Source: Marasmius tenuissimus (Eukaryota > Basidiomycota > Agaricomycetes > Agaricales > Marasmiaceae). From it: DNA of 64,000 nucleotides. Where the stretch lies: positions 2,542,001 through 2,606,000 of the forward strand of contig JAQOTA010000053.1 of the NCBI GenBank assembly GCA_029532415.1, written 5' to 3'. The notes beneath the pieces are model-generated. The model saw nothing but the letters and a program-made list of their open reading frames with translations. It did no database searches and was not told where the DNA came from. Made by a program: the position numbers and the translations under genes. Of this stretch, positions 36,652-47,742 are shown one piece after another (position 1 is the first letter of the stretch; every line of letters begins with the position of its first letter).

Positions 36652-37668
36652 GGTGGATGGTGAACTGGTGACGGCCTGCGACGGCTCCGACTCACGTCAC
36701 AAGCGCCCTGAGCGGCACATTGTAGCGGAGCTTGAATTTTTATATATAGCGCAAATTTTTTTTGCGCTAACGCACGTATTTTCTTCCACCTCGATTTCCA
36801 CCTCGATGAACAGGTCAATGTGCCCACTGTGAGTACCAACTCCTTTTTTTTTCAAGTGATGAACAAAATATCACATTCAAGCTCAACAGTCATATGGCTT
36901 TGTCCATTTGATGACCATCTACTTCTGCAATACTGACTTCTCTCTCAACCACATTTCTCGACGTACCATGCTAATTCGATTCTCGTAGATCTCGTCCTTG
37001 CCATACGTTCATAGTTCAGAAGATTGCCTTGCTACTGTGGAACCAAGAAATGTTTTTGAAGCCATGGTAGTCCTGTGCAAATCGTCTTTCGCAAGTCAGT
37101 AGGAATCGTAGAAGTGTTGCTGAATACCAATCGCCAAGTTCATTTTATTACTCGTCCCTTCACCGCACAGCAGCCCCCGCTGAAGCACGCATCGTACATC
37201 ACCATTGAATCAGTCCTGGAGTCCGATCTTTGTGTCGCGAAAGGCTTATTATCGTTCCAATTCAAGAGGTTGACTGTTGGCTCCTTGCTTTTGACGCGAG
37301 CTTTCCTTCCCCTCAGATAAAGCGGGGATTCTTGATGAGCTTTCGCGCACTGTGAACAAGGGCATCCAAGATTGAAGAGAGTAGATACTGCATAGTGAGG
37401 GCGATAAAGAATCCGTATGTAACTCTGAGGGTTGCCCGGCTATGGGTGGGTCATCGGCCCGGTGGAGCTGCCTTTAGAAACTGCGGGCCTGCGTCAGTGC
37501 CCACTGCCCACTGTTGTCCACAGCTTCATCGGCGACGAACAGGATCAACGGTGACTAGCAAGTATTAGTACTTGACGCAAGATTCGTGGTGCTGGGCTAC
37601 GCATCTCTTTACAGTCAATATCCGGGACTGAACTCCTCGTCCGACCTTCGACCTCGACTCTTCTCTCG
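36652..37668. promoter_or_regulatory. divergent intergenic region, UPF3 / methyltransferase
   Basis: Contains a TATATATA element at 36741-36748 about 90 bp upstream of the UPF3 ATG. Right beside it is a perfect 8-base inverted repeat, AGCGCAAA (36748-36755) and TTTGCGCT (36761-36768), separated by five T. No gene is seen in the rest. Confidence 0.5.
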
Positions 37669-38495
37669 ATGTCCTCGATTCTCTTCTTGAAACTTCTACT
37701 GCTTGCAGCATCAGCATGGGGAATAAATCTCACCATGACTCCTCCTAATCCACCCGCATCACAAGAAGAACGTGTCGAGCAGACAGAGGTTGAGAGAAGA
37801 TTCATTCCATGGTTCACAACTTGGATACCCTCACTCGGGAAGGTTCGTCTTGCCATTCATCACAATCTTATGGTATGTACTTATTCAGTGACTCGTTTAT
37901 CCCCTCATTTAACTGTGCTTGTTAGCGAGCGCTTTGTCTTCTAGCCGCTCTTGAAGGAGCGACAATCCTTGGAATAATGCAATCTTCATCTTCCCCGTTC
38001 ATCACCCCAGTTTCCATCATAGCATCCTCTATGGCCGTGGGAGGTGCTCTAATTCGGCAGTCTTGCTACCGTCATCTCTCAACTCTCTTCACCTTTGACC
38101 TGGCCATCAAACGCGATCACCGCCTAGTCACATCTGGTCCATACGCATACGTTAGGCATCCGAGCTACACAGGAGCGATTCTCTCCGGTGTTGGTGCTTC
38201 AGTGTTGTTCCTGGCTTCTAGAGGATCTTGGATGGTAGAGTGCTCCGGGCTGTTCTCCGAATCAGCCAAGAGGTGGATAGGACCCAGTCTCGGAGATACT
38301 GGCTCGAACCTCTCAATATCGAATGGCCATTTTCCCTTCTTTATGACGCTCTGTTTCGTGATTGGAGGACTTGGTCTTGTTGTCCTGGTCCCCCGTACGA
38401 AAAAGGAGGACGAAATGATGAAGCAGGCCTTCGGCAAAGAATGGGAGGAGTGGAGAACTAGAGTGCGATGGCGTTTGGTACCGGGAGTTTACTAA
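37669..38495 (+). CDS. isoprenylcysteine carboxyl methyltransferase-like protein
   Basis: Membrane methyltransferase of the ICMT/Ste14 (PEMT-like) fold, which methylates the C-terminal prenylcysteine of proteins such as Ras and fungal lipopeptide pheromones at the ER. Two exons, 37669-37872 and 37926-38495 (257 aa); an alternative donor at 37843 would shorten exon 1. Helices: SILFLKLLLLAASAWGINL, ALCLLAALEGATILGI, another near VSIIASSMAVGGAL, SGVGASVLFL, and FFMTLCFVIGGLGLVVLVP. The cofactor motif GPYAYVRHPSYTGAIL (RHPSY) and the C-terminal FGKEWEEWRTRVRWRLVPGV are typical. Basidiomycetes carry several ICMT-like paralogues, so this need not be the pheromone enzyme. Confidence 0.85.
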
Positions 38496-39054
38496 AAGTG
38501 ACCTCGTTCATCTTATGAGTCCAGCTCGATCCTGGCATCCCTATTCAGCTAACTTCCCGAATAGTTACAAGAGATGACGGTCACTGAATACGAGCGAGAT
38601 GGCCTCACATATTCTCTGCAGTATCGATATTCGCAACACGAAACGACTCATAATTCTTGGCCCTGGAACTCCCTCAATGCTCTCGACGAGAATAAGGCAC
38701 CTCGTCCAAAGGTCGGGATGAGTATTTAGGTAGGTACAGCTACAGTACATTGATCTTGTACGTTCGACTCATATATACAGTGTATAGATAGCAGTACTGC
38801 GATGCGGGGACTAGCGACGAATAAAGAGGAAAAAGAGAGCAGAGACAGGAGAATGACGAAAGGAAAGAGATTCACGTGTAAATATCGGAAGGAGAGGCTG
38901 AACGGCCACGATAGAAGACGGACGAGACAGGAAAATGTGATCGTAACTCGAGAGAGGAAGAGAAGAAAGACAGAACAAAATAGAGAACAAAAACCGAAGG
39001 AGAGAGAAAACGAGAAGTAGGAATTGAGATACTGTAGATACCAAAAAAGAATAA
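38496..39054. other. convergent 3' ends with a purine-rich tract
   Basis: Between the stops of the methyltransferase (+) and the NuSAP-like gene (-). Bases 38818-39020 are strongly purine-rich on the plus strand (many GAGA and GAAAG runs). No gene is supported. Confidence 0.55.
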
Positions 39055-42000
39055 TCATCCGTCGACATCCATCTTCATACCACCAGGGCCCACTGCACTC
39101 GCGCGACTCCTCCGCCGAGCGTATTCACTCTGCCTAACTCGCTTCTTCGCGCTCATCATCACCGCACTCTCCCTCGACTCCCTTCGACCTCCAGCACTAG
39201 CACCAACATGACTTCTCCTCGCCCCAACGCTCTTTCGAGGCGCACCCCCGCCAAGACGAGGACCCAGACTCGACCTCGCGGTGGTCGAAGCATTACTGTT
39301 AGTTGTAGCGCTGGACGCTGTAGAAGAGCCGGATGCAACCCGCTGCGAAGCTAGCCGGGCAATGACTTTCGATCGAGAAATTCTTGGTTTCCGTCCCATC
39401 AAAGATCTCTGTCTCGTCGGTGCAGCACCAGCAACTATCGGTTGGTTGGCATTCGCAGCCCCATTGCGGACAGGACTTGGAATTCCCGAACCAGGAGGCA
39501 CGACCAACGGCTTGCTGAAAATCTTACCTGGCGTACCAGGTAACGTAGCAAGCTTGGACGCTATCGTGTCATTGTTGGTGAGCGAGTCGAACACCCTGGA
39601 GGCTGACGGAGAAGTAGGCTTAGTCAGAGGGACGGGCGCGACCTGTCTCAATTTATTGACAGACCCCTGCGCTTTCGCCAAGGAGCTAGCAGTAGGCGCT
39701 AGAAGCCTAGAGCCTGTATTACTAGGGAGGAAATTTGTACTGCCGGACGTTCTGGACTTGGTAGAGCTCATTGTTGAGTTCTGCGTCATACTACCTCTGA
39801 CAGACCCACTGGGACGACTCGACATTCTGGATGATGCGGTTCCGGTAGTAGATGTAGGAGCACCGACAGAACTAGTTCTCGTGCTGGTCGTACCATTGCG
39901 CATGGGAGGAGGAATAGGTGACCGTGACGTGCCTGCCGCGCTAGCACGGGATGTGGTAGAGCTCATAGTACCCATAGAGCCTACCGTGCCTGAGGCTCCG
40001 CGTTTCGCAGGCGGTGGCGGCGGGTTCGTTCCAGACGAGGTTTTTCGTTGGTGACCGCCGGCGACGGGAACAGGTGGTGGACCCATAGAGCCAATCGAAG
40101 GCTTCGGTTGAGCTTTGGAAGGGAGAGCATTGCTCACAGTTGTGGACATGGTTGTTGTAGTGGTGGTGGATACCGCGACTTGAGTGGTTGGCTTCTCTTT
40201 CTTCGAACCACCCCAAACACCTCTGACAAGGGTTTTTGCGGCAGTGGAGACGAACCCGAATCCAAAGCGAGACTTGCTGGCAGGTGCAGGCTTCGGCGGC
40301 TGTTTCTCTGATGCACGATGTCAGATAAGAGAATTGTTTGAAGAAGGGACTGCACTCACGCAGTCTCAGTGTGCTTCTCCTCGGTCCTGTACTAACTCTT
40401 CCGACGCTTGGTCTACCGCTGCTCCTCCTTCTCTCCCTGTTCATGGCCAGCTTCCTTTTGACGGCTTCGCGCTCCCTCCGAAGTCTTTCCTGTTCTTCCT
40501 GCAGCTCCTCTACATCTCTCTCGTCTTCCGCAAATTCTACACGAGCTTTCTTTCCGCCTCTCTCCTCTTCCGCGTCTTCATCGTCATCTTCCTCGTCACC
40601 AAAGCCCCCAGGAACAGCTGGCTTCGACTTCTTCTTACCGACTAAACCTGAATCTCCGTCCGCCGGTCCAAGGACGCTCGACTTGCGTTTCCTCCCCACC
40701 ACAGGTGCTCCAGTCGACGCAGAAGCAGTGGCTTTACGATCCACGTACCCTCCAATACCCTCCATCTTTGCGAACTGCTTCTCGTGCATCCGATCGAATC
40801 TATCCGTAACAGCACCGCGTCCTCTCGGTAGAGGCTTGACTGCCCTCGGGCTGCCATCCTCATTCACCATTCCGGGACGGAACGTGGTAGTGATATTGCT
40901 GTTGATCGTTTCCACACCCTCCTTCTGCAGACGTTTGTTGATCTCGTCGAGCACACTCGAAGCGGTAGCTCGGAAGTCCTCGTTGGTGACCGACGGTCGC
41001 TTTCGTGGGTCAGGGGAGCCAAAAACAAATTTAGGTTCGTTCGGAGGCGGGGAGAGGGCTGAGGTGGGATTCGAAGTGGAAGTGGAAGCGGAGGTAGGCA
41101 TTCCACCTGGAAGTGATTGTTTGTCTTCTTTGGATGCTTTCACAGAGGGTGACCCATAGATAAGATCATCCATAGGAAGTGCAGGATAAATCCTCTGCCC
41201 TTCTGCACTTGGACTTCCCATGACAAGGTCAAACGTAGTCTTGAAAGGTTTCAGTTGTGGTGTGGCCGGGCCGTCGTGCTGCCCTCCCCAGTTGAAAACG
41301 GAAGGAAGGTCGTCGCCGTCTGACATCTGGTTGGCAATGAGCCTTATCGTAGTGGTAGCGCCCGATTTACGTTTGCCACCAGGAGTGGCGGGAGTCTGAC
41401 CAAGGCTGAGTCGAGCGTTCGACGGTGCCGGCGCGCCCGGGCGTAGGATGTGCCCAGGCAGAGGCTCTGGTTCAGCTGCGTTGTTGAAGTCGAATTTGGC
41501 GAGATGCTCAGCAGAGGGTATACTGTCTGGAGCGAAGTTATCCAGCTTGGGCTTCGATGACGGGGAAGGCTCAGGAATGGCGGAATATGGCTTGGCGTAC
41601 CGGTCGAGCTCGTCGTTGCCGGGATAATTGGCGGGTTTGGGAAAGACAGGTAACGGTGGAAGGGTCGAGGCGGAAGAAACGGTCGAGAGTGTGGATTTGG
41701 TGGTCATGTTTCGCTTTAAGCCAAAGGAAGAGGCCAAAGCTTTGATAGAAGACGTCACTGACGACGAAGTTGACATTGTTCCCTTTGAGCTGGTCGTTCC
41801 GAATTCCCCGGAACGATGACTGGCCAATGTTCCCTGTGACGACGAGCCTCCTCCCAATTCTGCTATAGTATCCATCTTCTGGTCACCATCCTCATCAGCA
41901 TCCTCATCTGGCTCTTCCTCACTCCTCGCTGCTATGCTCAAAGCTGAATCCTTCGGCAACGTCTCTGCAACCGCCTTCAACTTCGCTATGAGCTCAACAT

Positions 42001-42115
42001 TCTTCCCCGATGCTTTAATAGAGTGGATCTTGCAGAGCTTCACCAGTTGATCACGTTTGAGAGAATGAAGAGCTGGCGAGTTGAAAAGAATCTCTGTCGT
42101 TGTCGCCGACATCAT
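39055..42115 (-). CDS. SAP-domain, NuSAP-like long basic protein
   Basis: Two exons: 40360-42115 and 39055-40307 (1002 aa). The N-terminus is a SAP-type helix-extended-helix DNA-binding domain (LKRDQLVKLCKIHSIKASGK, then ELIAKLK). A mid-protein block, DRFDRMHEKQFAKMEGIGGY followed by VDRK, resembles the vertebrate NuSAP signature in which a His-Glu-x-x-Phe-x-Lys-Met-Glu core is followed by a tyrosine and a basic residue. Between and after these the protein is long and disordered, with a DE-rich stretch, a coiled coil rich in Glu/Arg (LQEEQERLRREREAVKRKL) and a Ser/Pro/Arg-rich C-terminal half of the kind that binds microtubules or DNA. A role at chromatin or the spindle is inferred. The ATG at 42115 or the next one at 42112 may be used. 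Confidence 0.6.
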
Positions 42116-42945
42116 CGACCGCCAGATTTGTTGGGCGCCTTCGTCGTCGTGGTTCTTTGTTGAGTTTTGATTTTGTTGGTTCGGTTACCATGTGACCGCG
42201 TCAATGCTTCGGCATCTGCCGAGCCATGACTTCATAAGCGCTCTTGACTCTGGATCTTAAGCTTCAGCATGGACATCGACGCCCCTTCCGGAGGAACAGG
42301 AGATAGAATGTTGTTTGAGATTAGACTAAGAGAATGTATATACCAGGGTTGTACTTACAGCTGACTCAAGAGAATGGTCACTGAAGCATTGGTCAAGTCC
42401 TCAATTCGCGGGAAATGATCTCACTGGTACAGCAACTCTTCTTCGCGCTTCAGCGCATACTTCAAAGATAGTGTGTGGGTACTGGGGAGCCTGAACATGA
42501 ACCATGCCAATTAATTGCGGTGATCATGACGAAGTGGGTGTCACCAAACAGATGGCAAGCCCAATTACGTGGCTGTTTCCACGGAATGGATGCTCGACGC
42601 CAACGACTAAGGCACTGGGGCCGTTTGAAGTACTAGAAGGCGGAGCAGAACGAGTCCCCCGTCAGGATTCAGAGCCCCGCAGGCAACACACGTGCTCTGA
42701 GCAGTATCATTGTTGAGCGAATGTCACACGCAGCTTAAACCAGAACCACCCTCAACCGACCATGCATGTCGGAGTCATCCCTCTCCCTCCTCCCACCCAC
42801 TCAGATGGTTGTAGCTGTCCCCTGCCTTTCTCTTTTCTTCGAGAAACCAGGCAGCGCTTGACCGTCCCTGATCAACAACACGCCTGCCACTGCATAGTTT
42901 CATGCCACACTTCCATGTTCATTAGCAGTCCGTCGCAGGCCCGTT

Positions 42946-43299
42946 ATGCGCACCAACGATCGATCGCAAGCCTCCAATATCTCCGACCTCTCCCTCGCCC
43001 ACACCCGGAACACCACTTCGCCTCCATGCCACACCGGTTCTCACAAGAAAGCTGAGTTCTATATGATCATGAGTGGCATTGGGCAAGGTTGTGTCTGGCA
43101 CAAAGCCGGAGTCGCAGACACACACTTGCGTCTCGATCTCTTGTGTCTGCACTATGCCACGCATGTAGTGGAACCTTGGGTGCCACCGAAGGATATAGAC
43201 GATTGGGCGACGAGTTACGAGAAGCAAGAAAGGTTTATGTCGAGGCCCCAGCGGAGACGACCGGTGGAGGTGCTCGCTCGCAATGTTTGGATTAGTTGA
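42946..43299 (+). CDS. doubtful small open reading frame
   Basis: 117 codons from ATG to stop. The second half (KKAEFYMIMSGIGQGCVWHK through EPWVPPKDIDDWATSYEKQE) has protein-like composition, but I recognise no family, signal peptide or splice partner. It could be a fragment of a gene, a decayed gene, or chance. Confidence 0.2.
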   Translation: MRTNDRSQASNISDLSLAHTRNTTSPPCHTGSHKKAEFYMIMSGIGQGCVWHKAGVADTHLRLDLLCLHYATHVVEPWVPPKDIDDWATSYEKQERFMSRPQRRRPVEVLARNVWIS

Positions 43300-44400
43300 T
43301 CGCAACCCCAGCAGAACATATAACGTCCATGACTCGTAGGACACAAGATCTGATCAAGGACCAGTCGGGCTAGGCGCTATGATGGCTACGGCGTTGTTTT
43401 GTGCTGTTGAGGCGTCACTTATGGTCGTTTTCCGGAGGAGCAAGCAATAGTTGTGGACTCACGATTCGAGAAAAGTTCACCAAATCCCTTCAAACTTCGC
43501 CTAGAGTAAGCAGGGAGAACAACGCAGAAGAGGCCCGCATTGCAAAGTCTTCTGCCACGAAATCTGATATCATTGGCATTTTTTATACGGCCAATCAGCA
43601 GCCCCCATCGAAGGCCGGTGAGCAATACTGGCCACAATGAAGTCGCAAAAAAGCTGCCTAACAGTCCCTCATACGGCCGACTGAAACAAAAATCGAGACA
43701 ATCGGAGCCTCACGACCTCTTGGCACTGACTCTGCTGACGACGTCACCCATCTCACACGCAATGTTCACATTGAGGAGCTGTCCTGTTTCAATCCCTGCT
43801 GCGGACAATCACTGGTATCGCTCACCTCTATGGATAGCGGCACGTACTGGTGAGAGGAGAAGACAGAGTCAACCACGTGGCAATTCAACCTCGTTTGGCG
43901 CCCACGCTCCATGGTCAAAGCTGGTCAAAGCTGGTTCGACATAAAAAGACGCCTTACGACTGTATCCCCTGTGACTTCTTTGCAACAAAAGCGCTCTTCT
44001 GGCTACTGCGATCATATCATGGCTCTCAGATCTCATATGAAAGCCGACGGCTTTGGTGCTGACCATTGTCTATCTGCCGGGATATCTCAGTCTACATGTC
44101 GGAAGCGAAGATAAGGATGCCGATTTCTCGAGGACAGCTTGGACATACAATGGACTTACGCAAGGCCCTTGGAACTCTTTTTTCTCCACACAAGAAGGCC
44201 ACCTTGTTCCGTTGTGCGACCAATTTTGTGGCATGCGTGGCCTTCTTCGACAATCGGAAACGATGGTAGGATCCGGATTTCTTCTCCAATTGGGAGTATT
44301 GGGAGTTTATTGTGAAGGAAAATGGGTACGAAACCAATCCGTCGACTTACAGCACGCATATTGACTCAACTCTGTAGGTTGCTATTGACTTTGAGATGAG

Positions 44401-44533
44401 CAATCGCCCTGAGGCGAGATGAAATTGCCCAAAATGGGGCTATTTGTGCGCATAACAAATCCATTCAATTCGACCGAACGGGTAATTTTTCTAGGATTGG
44501 GGGCGATTTGATTCCGAAAAAGGCAATTGCCCC
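44401..44533. promoter_or_regulatory. cluster of GGGCRATT motifs upstream of Clp1
   Basis: Four copies of one short motif in about 130 bp: minus-oriented at 44401 (CAATCGCCC) and 44423 (AATTGCCC), plus-oriented at 44501 (GGGCGATTTG), and a palindromic copy at 44522-44533 (GGCAATTGCCCC). They end about 40 bp before the TATA box. Transcription-factor binding is inferred. Confidence 0.4.
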
Positions 44534-44571
44534 TGACTGAAGGAAAATGGATTGGGCTTTAACAACGGGGG

Positions 44572-44579
44572 TATATATA
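44572..44579 (+). promoter_or_regulatory. TATA box of Clp1
   Basis: TATATATA, 94 bp upstream of the Clp1 ATG at 44666. Confidence 0.6.
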
Positions 44580-44665
44580 CAAATGCCAGCCATGTTCAAC
44601 AAACCGTCACCCAACCTCCCCAAGCCACATATCCCCTCAAGTTTTCGACTATCCATTCTTCACAA

Positions 44666-45857
44666 ATGTTCTCCTCCATCGGAAACCGAAGGCGCCACTG
44701 CTCTCACGCAGAGAATCTTCCTCCCAACAAGAATCGCTTCGACCCTATCACCCGTCGCCGCCGCGGTGTTCAGTCGAAATACAATCTCGACCAAGCCAAG
44801 CGTCGCAGCGTGAAGAAGGCCGTCCGAGTTAATGTAGCCTGCCCGGTCACCAAAACCATTCAGGCAACAACCAGCGACATCCAGATGGCAGACGGCGAAA
44901 CTTCACAGCCAAAGCCGATTACGAAACCGGCTGGTCGCACCAACGTACCGGTTCAGCTACCACGAGCACTAGGACAACCCACATACACCGAAGTCCCACA
45001 AGAGTCCCTCCGGGCTGCTCTAGGTGCCCAATATTATCAAGAGGACGTCCCTCTCGACTTCGTGAGAGATACCCTCGAGAAGAAGGGTTTCAAGTGAGTG
45101 CCCTAATTTTCCTCCTTCTGGCTCTCTCGTATTGACAGCTATCTCTAGTTTCCTTCAGATGATTTCTTCAATTGAGGCGGAAGTTCCCAAGGACAGAATT
45201 CCTTCCGAAATTGACGTCCAAGTCCGCGACTTTACTACCAACGAGCTCCCCACCCACATGCTTGCTGTCTACGGCGCGAAGAAAGCTACTCCTCCAAAGA
45301 AGCTGGAGGTCAAGCTCTACCCCGTTCACGCACACGTTATGGCTGCTCACTGCGCCAAACTGCCTGCCTTTTCTCCCTCTCCCATTACCAACGAGGCCGT
45401 CCCCGAGCCCGTCAACAACACCACCCCACGAAAAGTCACCCTTCCCGTTCGCAACCTCTGCCTCCCTCATCCGCAGACCTTCCCCGTCCTCTCGCAGTAC
45501 CTCTACCTCCGACGGGCCGAGCTCCTCTACAATGCTTTCCTCCCATTCCCGCCTTCCAAGTGTGCTCAAGCCTTCAACGAAGCTGGTACCGCAACCCCCA
45601 CCACGGACTCCGAAACTCCTGCATCATTCTTCACCCACCCTCAGAGCACATCACATCAAATCGAGATCGCGACCGAGCTCGCCAACACCTACACACCACA
45701 CCGCCTCCTCGAATCCGTTGCTGTCGTGCACGGTACTTGGATGAACGTGTGTGCGCTCGGTATCTTCGACGACAAGATGTGGACTGTCATCGACGGTTGC
45801 TGGGAGGTCCTCCTCCGTGCTCTGGCTATCGGTGCTGGTGTCGAGATTGAGGATTAG
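44666..45857 (+). CDS. clp1: clampless1 (Clp1) homologue
   Basis: Basidiomycete-specific regulator. In Coprinopsis the homologue is induced by the A homeodomain heterodimer and is needed for clamp-cell formation; in Ustilago Clp1 binds bW and Rbf1. Two exons: 44666-45093 and 45149-45857 (378 aa; Coprinopsis Clp1 is about 365). The ATG chosen lies just after the TATA box and gives MFSSIGNRRRHCSH; an in-frame upstream methionine is absent. The N-terminal third is basic (DPITRRRRGVQSKYN, AKRRSVKKAVRV), a possible nuclear signal. The conserved core has LPTHMLAVYG, LYPVHAHVMAAHCAKLP, LPVRNLCLPHPQTFPVLSQY, and HRLLESVAVVHGTWMNVCAL with FDDKMWTVIDGCWEVLLRAL at the end. A shorter paralogue faces it at 47743-48512. 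Confidence 0.85.
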
Positions 45858-47742
45858 ACGACGACGACTATGCTCTCATGCTTTCACTATGACTTTCGCA
45901 TTCACCATTACGCTATGCTTTATATGCTTTTCCTTTCCCCCACACCCATTACCTTACCGGCCTCATCTAACAGTGGCGATACCCACCCTACATACATACC
46001 CGCGTTCGACGATTTGAAGAAGAAAAAAACAATTGTACTAGTTATACTTATGAGGTATATATTTTAGTGTAGCAATACTCAGCATTAGATACATAAACAA
46101 CAATAGAACAAAAAGAGTTCAAAAAGAATACATTGGCCAAAAGAACAGTGAGAATTCGGAACCTCTGATTCAACTTCAGCAGTTTGTGGCGAAGCTCGCC
46201 GGGCCGTCAGGGAACCGAGTACGGGCGTCTATGATTATCATGGTTAACTTCCTACCAAACTCAACGCCGCTACCGCTGCATGACTTGCAGCCCATTTCGG
46301 TGGTACCGTTCTTTCGAGAATACCGATCAAACATTTGGCTCATTCAAGGCGGCTCGGGATCTTCAAGGTTCAAGGGCTACCGCTTACTGTTGACAGCATG
46401 CTCCATTCAACGACCCTTCACACCAGCGTCGAGTCAGTGTGATATGCGCGTATATCGTTCATCTGCTTTCCTGGCTCCCTACGGAATCTTCCATCCGACT
46501 TGTGGACGGACTGATGACGTTGATCGGAACCCTGGGATTCAAACGACTTGGTACACTAGGTTCGGTGACTGAAGCTGCGCGGGCGTTGGAGGCGTCGGTG
46601 TCGCAGCACCTGCTGGCCATCTCTTCCTCCAGCCCGGATGCCTAGGAGGTAGGAAAGCTCTTGCTTCCTTGAGATCCTACCTGAGAGCTTACCGCCGGGC
46701 GAAGATACTGGTTTGTTGCGTTTCGACAGTGCAGGGCGATCGCCGATGGTTAACACTGTTCCCTGACTGGAAATAAAATCCACAACATTGGAAAGGATCA
46801 TGAGCGCGACTAAGGTCAGTCGTATTGAATATTAAATACTTACACACTCACGAGTGGCTCTTATTCACTCTGGCCCTGGAGAGACTCGCTATCGTTCCGT
46901 TTGGGACTCTCGACTCTCGTACGACATCCGACCCCTTCGTCCTCGGTCTTCGATCGCGTGTCTCGTCGCCTTACGCCTATCGACCCGATCAGCGCGAAAT
47001 CACTATTGTGCTTGAACCGCCGAGCTAAAGTTCGACATCAAGCACGAACTGAGCCGACAGAGTCACGCTTTACACAATACGGCGCCCATCATCGTAGCTT
47101 GCTGCATTGGGGAGACAGACTGAAATTGACGCCGATGCCACGCCCACGTATGACAACTCCTCGATTCATGATACACCGGCGCACAGGATGTTCAGCGACA
47201 GCGTCAGTGGGCTGCGGACCATGTTGGCGAGGATAGGCCTGTACAATATATGACTCAGTCGGCTGGTCAATAGAGTCCCAAGGGATCCCAGCGACAGGTT
47301 GGGTACCTTCCTCGTCGCGCACTCACCTACAGATATTGTACGAGGGAGCAGGCTACCCTTTGGGGATTCCTATCAAGACGTCCCGTCCTACCGAGTAAGC
47401 GAAGCTAGATATATTATACTAGAAATATGTGGTAGACTAGATAAGAACGAGAGCAGGAGGATGGCACGATACGATAACAATAAGCAATAGGAAGGAGTGT
47501 ACTCTGACTAATTTAAAAACAGAAACAGTATCATATGCGTGGAATGCAAGGACGAATAGAGCGAATCATAAATTAGGGAGTGACGGGTCGTGGTCGCTAC
47601 TTTGGAGGTGAACATCGTCCATCCCACAAGTAAGGAAACACATAGTAGTGGAAGAGCTGTGAACAGATCGAGGACGTGTGTACGGAGGTCTACAGGTCAA
47701 GATAGTGATCACAAAGTACCTCTTTTTGGGACAACAGAGAAA
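45858..47742. other. convergent spacer between the two Clp1-type genes
   Basis: 1.9 kb without a supported gene. AT-rich just after the Clp1 stop (to about 46135), probably the 3' untranslated region. Frames around 46186-46645 gave no recognisable product. Confidence 0.45.

Larger units (their letters stand above)
42116..44665. other. 2.5 kb divergent intergenic region upstream of Clp1
   Basis: Separates the NuSAP-like gene (-) from Clp1 (+). It holds a weak reading frame at 42946-43299, a short duplication GGTCAAAGCT at about 43915-43935, and the Clp1 promoter elements listed separately. Its length is unusual for this compact window and suits a strongly regulated gene. Confidence 0.5.

Noticed and set aside
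39281..40054. 257-codon plus-strand frame
   Set aside because: Antisense shadow of the Ser/Pro/Ala-rich part of the NuSAP-like gene; its Val/Leu/Gly bias is explained by that.
44418..44433. Homeodomain heterodimer site (GATG-N9-ACA) before Clp1
   Set aside because: The last triplet is AAA rather than ACA. A near match only, so not annotated as a site.
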